A DNA stretch of 64,000 bases. Source: Bacillota bacterium. GTDB lineage: Bacteria; Bacillota; Clostridia; Christensenellales; Aristaeellaceae. Position numbers and translations under genes: made by a program. Positions 1-7,919 of the stretch are shown here, piece after piece; within the stretch, counting starts at the first letter, position 1; each line of letters begins with the position of its first letter. The stretch spans positions 11,500 to 75,499 of the forward strand of contig JAEZLW010000170.1 in the NCBI GenBank assembly GCA_023415145.1, read 5' to 3'. The notes under the pieces are model-generated. The model was not told the DNA's origin. It saw only the letters and a program-made list of their open reading frames with translations, and did not search any database.

Positions 1-1
1 T

Positions 2-748
2 AAAATGGCTCTGGTCGCAAAAGCCCGTTCTTAAGGCCACCTCCATGGGCGGGACTCCACTTTCCAGTAGCATTTTGGCATTGCCGATGCGTACAGCCTC
101 CAGATAGCTGTACGGGGAAATACCCTTTTGCCTGGTGAAAGAGCGCAGAAAGTGATATTTGCTCATGTTGGCCATTTTGCAAAGCTCATCCAGCAAGATG
201 GTTTTTGAAAAGTTGTCCTCCAGATATTTGCATACCGCTTCAAACTGCGCGGCCTGTTCAGGCGCAGCAAGGGCAGGCTCCCGGTCATATTCGGACAGCA
301 ATTGTTCAATGAGGAACAGAAACAATTCTTCCTTTTTGAAATCTGCCGTCTCCGACGAGATCATCAGGTGAAGCTCCTGGAGGGAGGACACAAGATCACT
401 ATTGTACAGCACCGTCTTGGGAAAATGGGGCAGGTACTCCCTGCCGGTGATTTCGTATACTGTCTTTTGCATCACATCCGGCCTTATGTTGATGCTGTGG
501 TAATCCAACGCCATTCCACCCAACTGCTCACAGGTGTGGACATCCTTGGGATTGAAGATGGTGATGTCACCGGGGTTTACAATGTACTCTTTGTCCTTGC
601 ACATGAGACACCGCTGGCCCTTATCGATATAGCCGATCACATAGTAATCATGAAAGTGGTTGGGAAAACGCTGCATGATCCCATAAAACCGGTAAGCTTC
701 GATTTTCAGGTCCGGATCAAAGCAAACCGTTCTGACTTCCTTTGCCAT
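2..748 (-). CDS. AraC family transcriptional regulator, C-terminus cut by window edge
   Basis: The minus-strand frame opens at an ATG preceded by a purine-rich ribosome binding site (AAGGAAGGGAG) and runs 249 codons without a stop to the window edge. Residues about 30-75 look like an AraC-type cupin sensor domain (IGYIDKG, VNPGDITIFNPKDVH). The C-terminal part holds the double helix-turn-helix: LLDELCKMANMSKYHFLRSF, then VALRTGFCDQSHF, where the second recognition helix begins and the window ends. AraC proteins of this type sense a sugar and activate nearby catabolic genes. The gene lies downstream of, and on the same strand as, the fucosidase pair, but a terminator separates them, so it is probably its own unit. 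Its target may lie outside the window. Only the last roughly 20-40 residues should be missing. Confidence 0.9.
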   Translation of the reverse strand, partial: MAKEVRTVCFDPDLKIEAYRFYGIMQRFPNHFHDYYVIGYIDKGQRCLMCKDKEYIVNPGDITIFNPKDVHTCEQLGGMALDYHSINIRPDVMQKTVYEITGREYLPHFPKTVLYNSDLVSSLQELHLMISSETADFKKEELFLFLIEQLLSEYDREPALAAPEQAAQFEAVCKYLEDNFSKTILLDELCKMANMSKYHFLRSFTRQKGISPYSYLEAVRIGNAKMLLESGVPPMEVALRTGFCDQSHF

Positions 749-834
749 GTTGCTCCCTTCCTTGTGCATGTTGTTCCGATAACCTTACCATAAGGGAAGG
801 ATGGATTTCTTGCAAGATATTGCGCAAATAAATC

Positions 835-877
835 AAAAAAGCTGCCAACCGCATTTTATACAGTTGACAGCTTTTAG
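835..877 (-). terminator. Rho-independent terminator after the methyltransferase-like gene
   Basis: An inverted repeat pairs AAAGCTGCCAA with TTGACAGCTTT (one mismatch). On the minus strand it is followed by a run of six T. It lies 45 bases past the stop of the minus-strand gene ending at 922. Confidence 0.75.
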
Positions 878-921
878 CTCACAGGAGAAGGTGAGATATA
901 CTGAAATATCGCCAATGCAGG

Positions 922-1845
922 CTATCCTTGCCGCTTCTTCAAAAAAATCCACCACTGGGGGTCAAACCCGTCAAGCATGACCTCATCATACCCCGGCAAC
1001 TCCTTCAGCCACTCCCGTATCATCGGCACCAGATGCTCAAACAGCTTAGGGGGGTAGCCCCAATCCAAATCAAGCTGAAACATATAGTGATTGATGGCAA
1101 CAACGCCGCCTGTCCTCAGCGTGGGCCAGAGGGATTTCATGAGGTTCATGAAGGGTTCACGGACATGTTCATTAAGCGTTCCCGCAGCCACTTCCTTTTG
1201 AAGCAGCTTGATCATGTAGGGCAGCGTCTCCATCCAGTCGCTGTACACGGTGTCGATGCCATATTGGCCGCAGAGAATGGCCTGCAGCACATCGTTGACA
1301 GCGTGCTGGAAGGCGATGATGTCCACCTTTGAAGCCTCCAAGTGCTGCAATACATTCGCCGCGTCGTCTTTGATCAGCCGGACTGTTATGGGAAGCCCGT
1401 CAATCCTTTGCATCAGGCTTTCGTTCAGCTTTTCATTCATGTTGGCTGTGATGTACAGGCTGCCAGGCCTCGTACGTGCCATGCACTGGGGAATCATATC
1501 CGCATCCCCGGAGGCTACCTCCAACAGCGCAAGCTTGCCGCCGGGAATCAGCCGGTCCATCACCTCGCCCCAGCGGTCCCGGAAAAACACTTCATTGATC
1601 ACCGTAAAGTTTGCGATGGGGGCCGTTAGCAAGGCCGCAAGCTGCCTTTCCCGCTCGCCTTCCGGTATGCTTTCATACTGGGCAAGCTCATCGGGCCGCA
1701 AATACCGCCTGGCGCTTTTTGTAAGCTTCGGCAGCCACTTTTCAATTCTATCCAGGGGGATCATCTTTCGTACCATCCTTTTCAACTCCACGATGCAGAC
1801 CGATATACTCCGATTCTTCGCGGTCAGTTGCATGGCAGCCTGCAC
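922..1845 (-). CDS. SAM-dependent methyltransferase-like protein
   Basis: The protein is about 280-307 residues and I do not recognise a named family with certainty. The fold pattern resembles a class I methyltransferase: a glycine/acidic loop (GGKLALLEVASGDAD) as motif I, a strand with acidic ends (KVDIIAFQHAVNDVL), and a late strand LRTGGVVAINHY typical of motif III. There is no signal peptide or membrane segment. The gene starts 7 bases after the fucosidase stop, so the two are probably co-transcribed, and a terminator follows. The start is uncertain: a GTG at 1845 gives the longest form, with internal ATGs at codons 5, 24 and 28, none with a clear ribosome binding site. The substrate is unknown. 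The link to fucosidase may be functional or only positional. Confidence 0.55.
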   Translation of the reverse strand: MQAAMQLTAKNRSISVCIVELKRMVRKMIPLDRIEKWLPKLTKSARRYLRPDELAQYESIPEGERERQLAALLTAPIANFTVINEVFFRDRWGEVMDRLIPGGKLALLEVASGDADMIPQCMARTRPGSLYITANMNEKLNESLMQRIDGLPITVRLIKDDAANVLQHLEASKVDIIAFQHAVNDVLQAILCGQYGIDTVYSDWMETLPYMIKLLQKEVAAGTLNEHVREPFMNLMKSLWPTLRTGGVVAINHYMFQLDLDWGYPPKLFEHLVPMIREWLKELPGYDEVMLDGFDPQWWIFLKKRQG

Positions 1846-1852
1846 AGACTGA

Positions 1853-3325
1853 TTATTCCAGCGCTATCTTGATCACCACAGGCAAATCGCATTCCCTTTG
1901 AGCAAAATGCACATGCAATCCATCCTCAAGATGATTATAAGCCGGGGCTTCCGTTTCACCCAGTACGGATACTGCCTTGATGATGCCATTGAAAAGGTGA
2001 TTCGGCTGCTCTTTTCCTTTATGCAGTGTTTTGATCAATGCATGCCCATCCCTCGGCCGTTTCATCAGTGTGGCGTACAAACTTCCGCCCCTTTGCGTAA
2101 AGCGTATGTCCTCCGCAGTAAAGCCCTTGTCCTCACCGTCGGTAAATTGGCCTTCCTTCACCTTGGTGGGGCCCTCTCCAAACACCCGCCAGGGCTGGGT
2201 CTCATACACTGCCTCGCCGTTTGATTTCAGCCAATCGCCGATTGTAAGAAGCAGTGCCTCATCCTCCTTGGGAATGGTTCCGTCGGCCTTGGGGCCAACA
2301 TTCAGCATCAATGCGCCGTTTTTGCTGACCACATCCATCAAGTCGCGCAGAATGTCACCGGCCTTTTTATATTCATTGCCGTCGGTATAGCACCAGGAGT
2401 TTTTCGCCATGGCCGTGTCCGACTGCCAGAAGAAGGGCATGGCCTTTTCAAACTGGCCCCGCTCCACATCCGGAACGGCGCAACCCATGGGGAAGGCATC
2501 ATGCTTGTAGGTGATGGCCACCTCCTGCCCTCTTTTTGCCGCCAGGTTGTAGTAGTAAGCGGCAAACTGACGCAAATAGGGCTTGACGGACTCGTGCTGA
2601 ATCCACCAGTCGAAGTACACCATCCGGGGCTTGTATTCACGCACCAGTTCACAGGTGCGCAAAAGCCAGTCTTCCAGGAACTCCCTGGTGGGTGTTGGTT
2701 TGCTGTGTAAGTCATGGTGGTTCGCCTCCTCCATGGAAGGCCAATACAGGTCGGCGGGCGTCAGCGGTTCCTTGATGTCGCTGTCGAACTCTTTGCCGTG
2801 ACCCAAGAAGAACCAATGCTCTACTCTGTGGGAAGACAGGCAGGGGATCAAGCCACGCTTTTCAAAGGCTGCGTGCAATTCCCCCAGCACATCCCGGTTG
2901 GGGCCCATTTCATAGGCATTCCAATGCGAGAGGCTGCTTTTATACATTTGAAAGCCGTCGTGGTGCTCCGCCACAGGTGTCACATATCTGGCCCCGGCAC
3001 GCACAAACAAATCAGCCCAGGCATCAGGATCGAAGTTTTCAGCCTTGAAAAGCGGGATAAAATCCTTGTACCCGAATTCCTTGTGGGGGCCATATGTCTT
3101 GACATGGTGCTCAAACTCCCGCGAGCCCTGCATGTACATGTTGCGGGGATACCACTCATTGGCAAAGGCAGGTACGGAATAGGCGCCCCAATGAATGAAA
3201 ATGCCGAACTTGGCTTTGGGATACCAACCGGCAAGCCGGTAATTGCCCAGGGATTCCCAGTCATCATGAAAAGGTCCGTCATCGATCACTTGCCGAATTT
3301 CCTGAAGCATTGCTTGCCTGTCCAT
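1853..3325 (-). CDS. Alpha-L-fucosidase, GH29, cytoplasmic
   Basis: GH29 enzymes release terminal alpha-L-fucose with retention of configuration. The protein (490 residues) carries the family N-terminal signature WYPKAKFGIFIHWGAYSVP, then YVTPVAEHHDGFQMY, and the nucleophile strand MVYFDWW, where the Asp is the expected nucleophile. The motif SKNGALMLNVGPKADGTIP matches the conserved family segment after the catalytic domain. There is no signal peptide, so it should act on imported fucosylated oligosaccharides. The start is placed at MDRQAM because GGAGG lies four bases upstream; the longer form from 3352 would start inside the predicted -10 box. The gene heads a two-gene operon with the methyltransferase-like protein. 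General acid assignment in GH29 varies and is not made here. Confidence 0.93.
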   Translation of the reverse strand: MDRQAMLQEIRQVIDDGPFHDDWESLGNYRLAGWYPKAKFGIFIHWGAYSVPAFANEWYPRNMYMQGSREFEHHVKTYGPHKEFGYKDFIPLFKAENFDPDAWADLFVRAGARYVTPVAEHHDGFQMYKSSLSHWNAYEMGPNRDVLGELHAAFEKRGLIPCLSSHRVEHWFFLGHGKEFDSDIKEPLTPADLYWPSMEEANHHDLHSKPTPTREFLEDWLLRTCELVREYKPRMVYFDWWIQHESVKPYLRQFAAYYYNLAAKRGQEVAITYKHDAFPMGCAVPDVERGQFEKAMPFFWQSDTAMAKNSWCYTDGNEYKKAGDILRDLMDVVSKNGALMLNVGPKADGTIPKEDEALLLTIGDWLKSNGEAVYETQPWRVFGEGPTKVKEGQFTDGEDKGFTAEDIRFTQRGGSLYATLMKRPRDGHALIKTLHKGKEQPNHLFNGIIKAVSVLGETEAPAYNHLEDGLHVHFAQRECDLPVVIKIALE

Positions 3326-3350
3326 ACATCCTCCGGATATGATTTTTCCC

Positions 3351-3380
3351 ATTATACCCCAACCGGAGTAAAAAGTACAA
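3351..3380 (-). promoter_or_regulatory. Sigma-A type promoter for the fucosidase operon
   Basis: On the minus strand TTGTAC (3380-3375) and TATAAT (3356-3351) are 18 bases apart, 26 bases upstream of the chosen GH29 start. Confidence 0.6.
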
Positions 3381-3420
3381 GAACATACCCAAGATCATTC
3401 CGTCTTATGTCATATCATGC

Positions 3421-3449
3421 TTGACGTAGACAGCGCCCTAATATACCAT
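3421..3449 (+). promoter_or_regulatory. Possible promoter for the deacetylase-cupin pair
   Basis: TTGACG (3421-3426) and TACCAT (3444-3449) are separated by 17 bases, about 50 bases before the start of the deacetylase gene. The -10 box is weak. Confidence 0.4.
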
Positions 3450-3501
3450 ACAGGATAGATTCGCTTTAAAGCACTCCCATTAACGATGGAGGAACTACGC
3501 A

Positions 3502-4155
3502 ATGGACTGGCATAAAAAACGCAAGGCATTAACCTTCAGCTATGATGACGGCGTATGGCAGGATGAACGCCTGGCGGATTTGTTCAACCGCTACAAAGTT
3601 AAGTGTACCTTCAATATCAACTCCGCCCTTTTGGGCGATGAAAAAGGCCGCTGCCTAGCTTTGGACAAAGCACGGGCGGTTTACAAAGGCCATGAGGTGG
3701 CCGTGCATACCCTCACCCATCCGCACTTGGAAAACCTCTCCAGCAATGACATTCTTGCCGAAGTTTTTGGCGATCAAAAAGCCCTTTCCGCCATGTTCGG
3801 CATACCCGTTTTGGGCATGGCCTATCCCTTCGGCACGTATTCCGATCAGGTAGTGAATGTGATCAAGGATTGCGGCATTGCCTATTCCCGCACAGTGGAG
3901 GAATCGTTGTGCTTTGAACCTCAGCAGGACCTGCTTCGTTTCAAACCTACCTGCCACCATGACCATCCAAAGGTGTTTGATCTGGCGGAGGCGTTTTTAA
4001 AAGATCAGGGAGATAAGCCCCTGTTGTTTTATATTTGGGGCCACAGCTATGAATTTGACCAAAGGGACAACTGGCAGCGGATGGAGGATTTGCTGAAACT
4101 TCTGTCTGGCCATGATGATGTGTTCTACGGAGCCAATACGCAAGTGCTGCTGTAG
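3502..4155 (+). CDS. Polysaccharide deacetylase (NodB, CE4), cytoplasmic
   Basis: The 217-residue protein has the CE4 motif 1 (TFSYDDG, residues about 10-16, with the catalytic and metal-binding Asp pair), motif 2 (HTLTHPH, the two metal-binding His) and a later YPFG segment. CE4 enzymes remove acetyl groups from N-acetylglucosamine polymers or acetylated sugars. There is no signal peptide, which is unusual for chitin or peptidoglycan deacetylases and points to a soluble imported or intracellular substrate. GGAGG lies 10 bases upstream of the ATG. The downstream cupin gene begins 43 bases later and is probably co-transcribed. It is divergent from the fucosidase operon. Confidence 0.88.
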   Translation: MDWHKKRKALTFSYDDGVWQDERLADLFNRYKVKCTFNINSALLGDEKGRCLALDKARAVYKGHEVAVHTLTHPHLENLSSNDILAEVFGDQKALSAMFGIPVLGMAYPFGTYSDQVVNVIKDCGIAYSRTVEESLCFEPQQDLLRFKPTCHHDHPKVFDLAEAFLKDQGDKPLLFYIWGHSYEFDQRDNWQRMEDLLKLLSGHDDVFYGANTQVLL

Positions 4156-4198
4156 ATTCATTTTCCATATTAACTTTTACCGACTGAAAGGAGACCAT

Positions 4199-4534
4199 AT
4201 GTCAGACATCTTTCCCGCCCCCGTCTTGCGCCTGCCCAAAGCCGACATTCCTTTGGAAGGCATTACGGCCTACCTGTCCCAGGGACAGGGCCATCAAATC
4301 ATTTTCATGGAATTTGCCAAGGATGTTGATCTACCGGAGCATGCCCATGCCGGGCAGTGGGGCGTTGTGCTGGAAGGAAAGATTGAGCTTACCATCGGCA
4401 GCGTCAAGCAGATGTACGAAAAGGGAGACAGGTACTATATCCCCGAAGGCGTGCTACACTCGGGGAAAATTTTCGCCGGATATGCGGATATGACCTATTT
4501 TGATCAGCGTGACAGGTACAAGGAAAAAGCATAA
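4199..4534 (+). CDS. Small cupin-domain protein
   Basis: A 111-residue single-domain cupin. Cupin motif 1 is visible as PEHAHAGQWGVVLEGKIEL (two His within the barrel) and motif 2 as GDRYYIPEGVLHSG. Small cupins are often sugar isomerases, epimerases or ligand sensors; the exact activity cannot be read from the sequence. The start is the ATG at 4199 because AAAGGAG lies 7 bases upstream; a longer frame from 4112 would overlap the deacetylase gene. It follows the CE4 gene by 43 bases and a terminator follows at 4570. Confidence 0.8.
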   Translation: MSDIFPAPVLRLPKADIPLEGITAYLSQGQGHQIIFMEFAKDVDLPEHAHAGQWGVVLEGKIELTIGSVKQMYEKGDRYYIPEGVLHSGKIFAGYADMTYFDQRDRYKEKA

Positions 4535-4569
4535 TCCTTATGGACAGGAAATTTTACGAGAACTTGAAG

Positions 4570-4601
4570 CAAAGCCCCGCGTTGTTGAGCGCGAGGCTTT
4601 G
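4570..4601. terminator. Hairpin between converging genes
   Basis: CAAAGCCCCGCG pairs with CGCGAGGCTTTG (one mismatch). It lies between the plus-strand cupin gene and the minus-strand GH112 gene and may end transcription from both sides. T-runs are weak. Confidence 0.55.
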
Positions 4602-4642
4602 CACGTATTTGTACTCATTTTACAGATGAAACACATGCCATT

Positions 4643-6805
4643 TTACAGCTCTCTCATCACAAGCCCATACGTTTCAACATCCACCTCCACAAAGCCGCCA
4701 GGTGTTCCAATCCTCGCAATTTGCTTCTCCCCGCTCATGTTCACCACCGCCAGCGTGTTTGCAGCGGGATAGTACGCGCATTCCGTGTATGGGTTGTCGG
4801 TAAGATAAAGCTGTTTGCTGTCAATGCCTGCGGCGTATAAAAGCAGGTTAAGCAAAAACCGGGTTGCTTTCGGGTCTACCCTGAAAGAAGTCAAATAGAT
4901 GCCCTTGCCCTTGCCAAAACAGTTCACTGTGAAGGTGGGCGCTCCCTTATCCTCCGCCAGCACCCTGGTTTTGCCATCCGTGAGATAAATGTTCTCCTTC
5001 CGTTTCAGGTGTGCGTCCCCCACCGCAAGACCGGCTTCAGGCATTATGTCATAGGTAAAGCGGCCATGGCAAACCTTTGCACCGGTGTCCAGGTCGATCC
5101 CAAGCACGTGGGCCATACGCAGATATGTATCCCCGCCAGGCAAAGCCGAAGGCTCGTTGATGCCAATGAACGTGCCGCCCTCATGCACCCATTTTGTAAG
5201 CTCCTCCACCACCTTGGGATCGGCCCAGCTTTCCCCGCCGCTCCAGGCGGTGCCCGCCGCACCGGCGTTTATCACCACCTGCACATTCTCAAGTGCCCCG
5301 CTCTTCACATCCTCAAAGCTTAAAAACCGCACATGCACAGGCAAACCCGACAGCGCTTCATTGATGTGAATCAAATCATGCTTATCCGTTTCGTGGAAAT
5401 GACCGGACAGCGACCAGGAGCGCAGCTTTCCCCAGGCATGCAGCACCGCCACGTGAATGGGCAGCGTATAAGGCTCTCCGCCTTCATGCAGCGCTTTGAT
5501 TAGGCGGAACTCCTGCGCCAATTCTTCCATATAGTCGCAAAAATCGGGGAAGCCTTCCGTCAAATGCAGATACCCGCCCAGACCGATCCTTTCCACCTTT
5601 GCGCGCAGCAGTGCCCTGCGCACTTGCAGCCAATACTTTTTCGCGTCCACAGTGGGATTGCCGCCCGCCATAAAGGTCGGCGCTCCGCTTAACCCCACCG
5701 GGAACAAATAGGGGTGCAGCCGAAGCTCATGGGGTTTCACGGGCACATGGGCGCACAGCCTTGCCTCGTACCCCGAAAACACGCACTTGATCAACCCATC
5801 GAAGCCGATTTCCTGAAACCTTTCCCCGTAAGGCTCCATGCCCACCCAGCTGTCATCATAGAAAACAAACGCCTTTTTCCCATGGCGGTGAACCGTTTCC
5901 ACCAGCCGCTTGCCGAAATCCACCACGAAATCATGGGTGAATGCCATATAATCCCGCTTGTGCGCCGTTGGCGGCCAGTGCGTCACCTGAAAATGGCCCT
6001 TGTTGACAAAGTCCTCTGCACAAAGGGCATAGCCGAACTTTTCTTCGAATTGTTTCAGTGCCAGGGGGCTGACCGTGTTGTCATAGGAAGCCCAGTCTGA
6101 AAAAAGATAACGGTTGCGAAGGCTGGAACCCCAGATAAAGGCAAAGTTGTAAAACAGCGATGTAAACCGTACCACATCCACCTGCGGGTGCGCAGTGCAC
6201 CAGTCATCCAACCACTTGAGCAGGTATTCCTGCACGGCCGGATGCCTGGGGTCCAACTGCATCAGGTGTTCCGACGTCCAGTGGTTGGTGATGTGGTTGT
6301 ACATGTTGATTTCTTCCCACTCGCGGTAGGCCAGAAAGCTTATGGTATACCTGTGCCAGGGGATGACGCCCTTTACCCTCACCGAACGTGTACCGGGATA
6401 ATAGGCCCAGCGGTCTTTGGACACTTCCACGCCCGTGGTGCGGTCATACACCTGCCACAAGGCCATGGCTTCCACAGAAGCGTTTACCGAAAACTGCTCG
6501 TCAAAATACCGCTCCATCAAAGGGATTTCTACGCTGCCCCCTGTCGCGGTCACAGGATTGCTGATCAAAAACACCTGCTGCTGCATTTGAGGATGTTTTT
6601 TCGCCCACTCGTTATGATCCCGGATAATGCATAATGTAGCGTATATCTCATAGCCGGCGTCCAGTATCTTGGGGGAAAGCTTAGTGCCGTCGCTATCGCG
6701 GATCACATCGGCCCCCCATTTTTTTGCCAGCCGCAAAGTCAAATCTTCGTAGCCCGCCTCGCCTGGCAGTGTAAATCCGCCTGTCTGGCCGTTCAATATG
6801 CTCAT
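4643..6805 (-). CDS. GH112 phosphorylase (beta-galactosyl N-acetylhexosamine or L-rhamnose)
   Basis: GH112 enzymes phosphorolyse beta-galactosides to alpha-galactose 1-phosphate plus the free acceptor sugar in the cytoplasm. The 720-residue protein has the family N-terminus GGFTLPGEAGYEDLTLRLAK and WGADVIRDSDGTKLS, where the Asp-rich segment is diagnostic, and the usual length of about 720. Known members act on galacto-N-biose/lacto-N-biose or on galactosyl-beta-1,4-L-rhamnose; sequence alone does not decide here. The neighbour GH105 (rhamnogalacturonyl hydrolase family) makes the rhamnose-type substrate attractive, as an inference. The ATG overlaps the GH105 stop (ATGA), which fixes the start and implies translational coupling. 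It is the last gene of a five-gene operon with an ABC importer. Confidence 0.9.
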   Translation of the reverse strand: MSILNGQTGGFTLPGEAGYEDLTLRLAKKWGADVIRDSDGTKLSPKILDAGYEIYATLCIIRDHNEWAKKHPQMQQQVFLISNPVTATGGSVEIPLMERYFDEQFSVNASVEAMALWQVYDRTTGVEVSKDRWAYYPGTRSVRVKGVIPWHRYTISFLAYREWEEINMYNHITNHWTSEHLMQLDPRHPAVQEYLLKWLDDWCTAHPQVDVVRFTSLFYNFAFIWGSSLRNRYLFSDWASYDNTVSPLALKQFEEKFGYALCAEDFVNKGHFQVTHWPPTAHKRDYMAFTHDFVVDFGKRLVETVHRHGKKAFVFYDDSWVGMEPYGERFQEIGFDGLIKCVFSGYEARLCAHVPVKPHELRLHPYLFPVGLSGAPTFMAGGNPTVDAKKYWLQVRRALLRAKVERIGLGGYLHLTEGFPDFCDYMEELAQEFRLIKALHEGGEPYTLPIHVAVLHAWGKLRSWSLSGHFHETDKHDLIHINEALSGLPVHVRFLSFEDVKSGALENVQVVINAGAAGTAWSGGESWADPKVVEELTKWVHEGGTFIGINEPSALPGGDTYLRMAHVLGIDLDTGAKVCHGRFTYDIMPEAGLAVGDAHLKRKENIYLTDGKTRVLAEDKGAPTFTVNCFGKGKGIYLTSFRVDPKATRFLLNLLLYAAGIDSKQLYLTDNPYTECAYYPAANTLAVVNMSGEKQIARIGTPGGFVEVDVETYGLVMREL

Positions 6806-7830
6806 CCCCTGTCCTGATTCAGCACCGCGGTCATAAACACCAGCGCAAGCCCCTGTCCCCATCCCTGTGTCCAGTCCCGGGAGATGTTGCGGTAGCCGCT
6901 CAAATCGTTCATAACAGCCGTACCGCCCGATACGTTCGTAAGCCGCCCATCCGGGGCAATGTTGTCCAGGATACCGCCCAGTGCTTTTTGTACATGCTTG
7001 GTATGAAGCGGGTTGTTGTTCACAACCATGGCCGCGGCAATACCGCAGCTTGCGCTGAGCTCTTCGTAACTCTGTGAATCATCCAGTACGGTGCGCCACA
7101 GCCCGTTTTCCGTTTGCAGGCTTTTCAGGCCGGACAATTGATCACGCAGCGAACAATCCACATCCATAAAGGGCGGATACAGGTATGGCTTGGGAAGCCG
7201 CGCTTTCACCTGGGACATGGTATAGGCAGCCCAGGCGTTGGCCCTTGCCCAGAAAAAGCCCGACATATGGTTCTTTTGAATGTTGTCATAGCCGTGGTAC
7301 CAAAGCCCGGTGGCCTTGTCCTGAAGATAACGGATATGCCAGTAATACTGCTTTAAGGCATCTTCGATCAGGACCTGGTCCTTTGTGAGAACACCCACCC
7401 TTAAAAGAAACATGGCCGCCATAAAAAGCGTGTCGGCCCACGCTTGCTCCGGAAAGTCGTTGTTGACAGAGACCGTATGCTGCAATACGCCATCCGCAAA
7501 GCGCAGCGCCTTGTGCGTTAGGTAATCCACTTTGGCCAAAGCAATATCCAGATACTTTTGCTCGCCCGTAGCCTCATGAAGCGTAAGAAGGCAGTGGCCC
7601 ATGGCGCAGGTATTCACCGTAAAAGCGGGAAGCCCCAGGGAGATCAATTCATCCACCCTTGCTTTGAGCAAATCCAGGTACTCCGCGTTGCCGGTGACAT
7701 TGTATGCATCCGACACACCGTAATAAGCCACGCCGCAGGGCCAATCCCAGGTAAGATCCATTTCCATGGTTTTCCGTACCAGAGCCTCCACTGCTGAAAG
7801 CAACTTTTCCTTGTCAAATGCAAGCTTCAT
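6802..7830 (-). CDS. GH105-family unsaturated glucuronyl/galacturonyl hydrolase (YteR-like)
   Basis: GH105 enzymes remove the 4,5-unsaturated uronic acid from the end of oligosaccharides made by pectin lyases, for example rhamnogalacturonan fragments. The 342-residue protein shows the family segments WPCGVAYYG, WADTLFMAAMFL (the Asp of the DTLFM segment corresponds to the catalytic Asp), GLWYHGYDN and FFWARANAWAAY. There is no signal peptide. The start is at MKLAFDKEKL because GGAGG lies 8 bases upstream; the longer frame runs back into the intercistronic hairpin. The stop overlaps the next gene's ATG. Other substrates of the wider GH88/GH105 fold cannot be ruled out. Confidence 0.85.
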   Translation of the reverse strand: MKLAFDKEKLLSAVEALVRKTMEMDLTWDWPCGVAYYGVSDAYNVTGNAEYLDLLKARVDELISLGLPAFTVNTCAMGHCLLTLHEATGEQKYLDIALAKVDYLTHKALRFADGVLQHTVSVNNDFPEQAWADTLFMAAMFLLRVGVLTKDQVLIEDALKQYYWHIRYLQDKATGLWYHGYDNIQKNHMSGFFWARANAWAAYTMSQVKARLPKPYLYPPFMDVDCSLRDQLSGLKSLQTENGLWRTVLDDSQSYEELSASCGIAAAMVVNNNPLHTKHVQKALGGILDNIAPDGRLTNVSGGTAVMNDLSGYRNISRDWTQGWGQGLALVFMTAVLNQDRG

Positions 7831-7862
7831 GAAGCCAGCCTCCATTTTTTGGCGTAATTCCA

Positions 7863-7896
7863 GGGATGCCCTCCAAAGAGGCTTGGAGGGCATCCC
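7863..7896. other. Perfect intercistronic hairpin after a binding-protein gene
   Basis: A 14-bp perfect stem (GGGATGCCCTCCAA with its complement) closes a 6-base loop between the binding-protein stop and the GH105 start. There is no T-run. Such hairpins after solute-binding-protein genes commonly protect the upstream mRNA and lower expression of downstream genes; that role is inferred. Confidence 0.75.
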
Positions 7897-7919
7897 GGAC
7901 AAGTCATCTTGCTGTCTGC

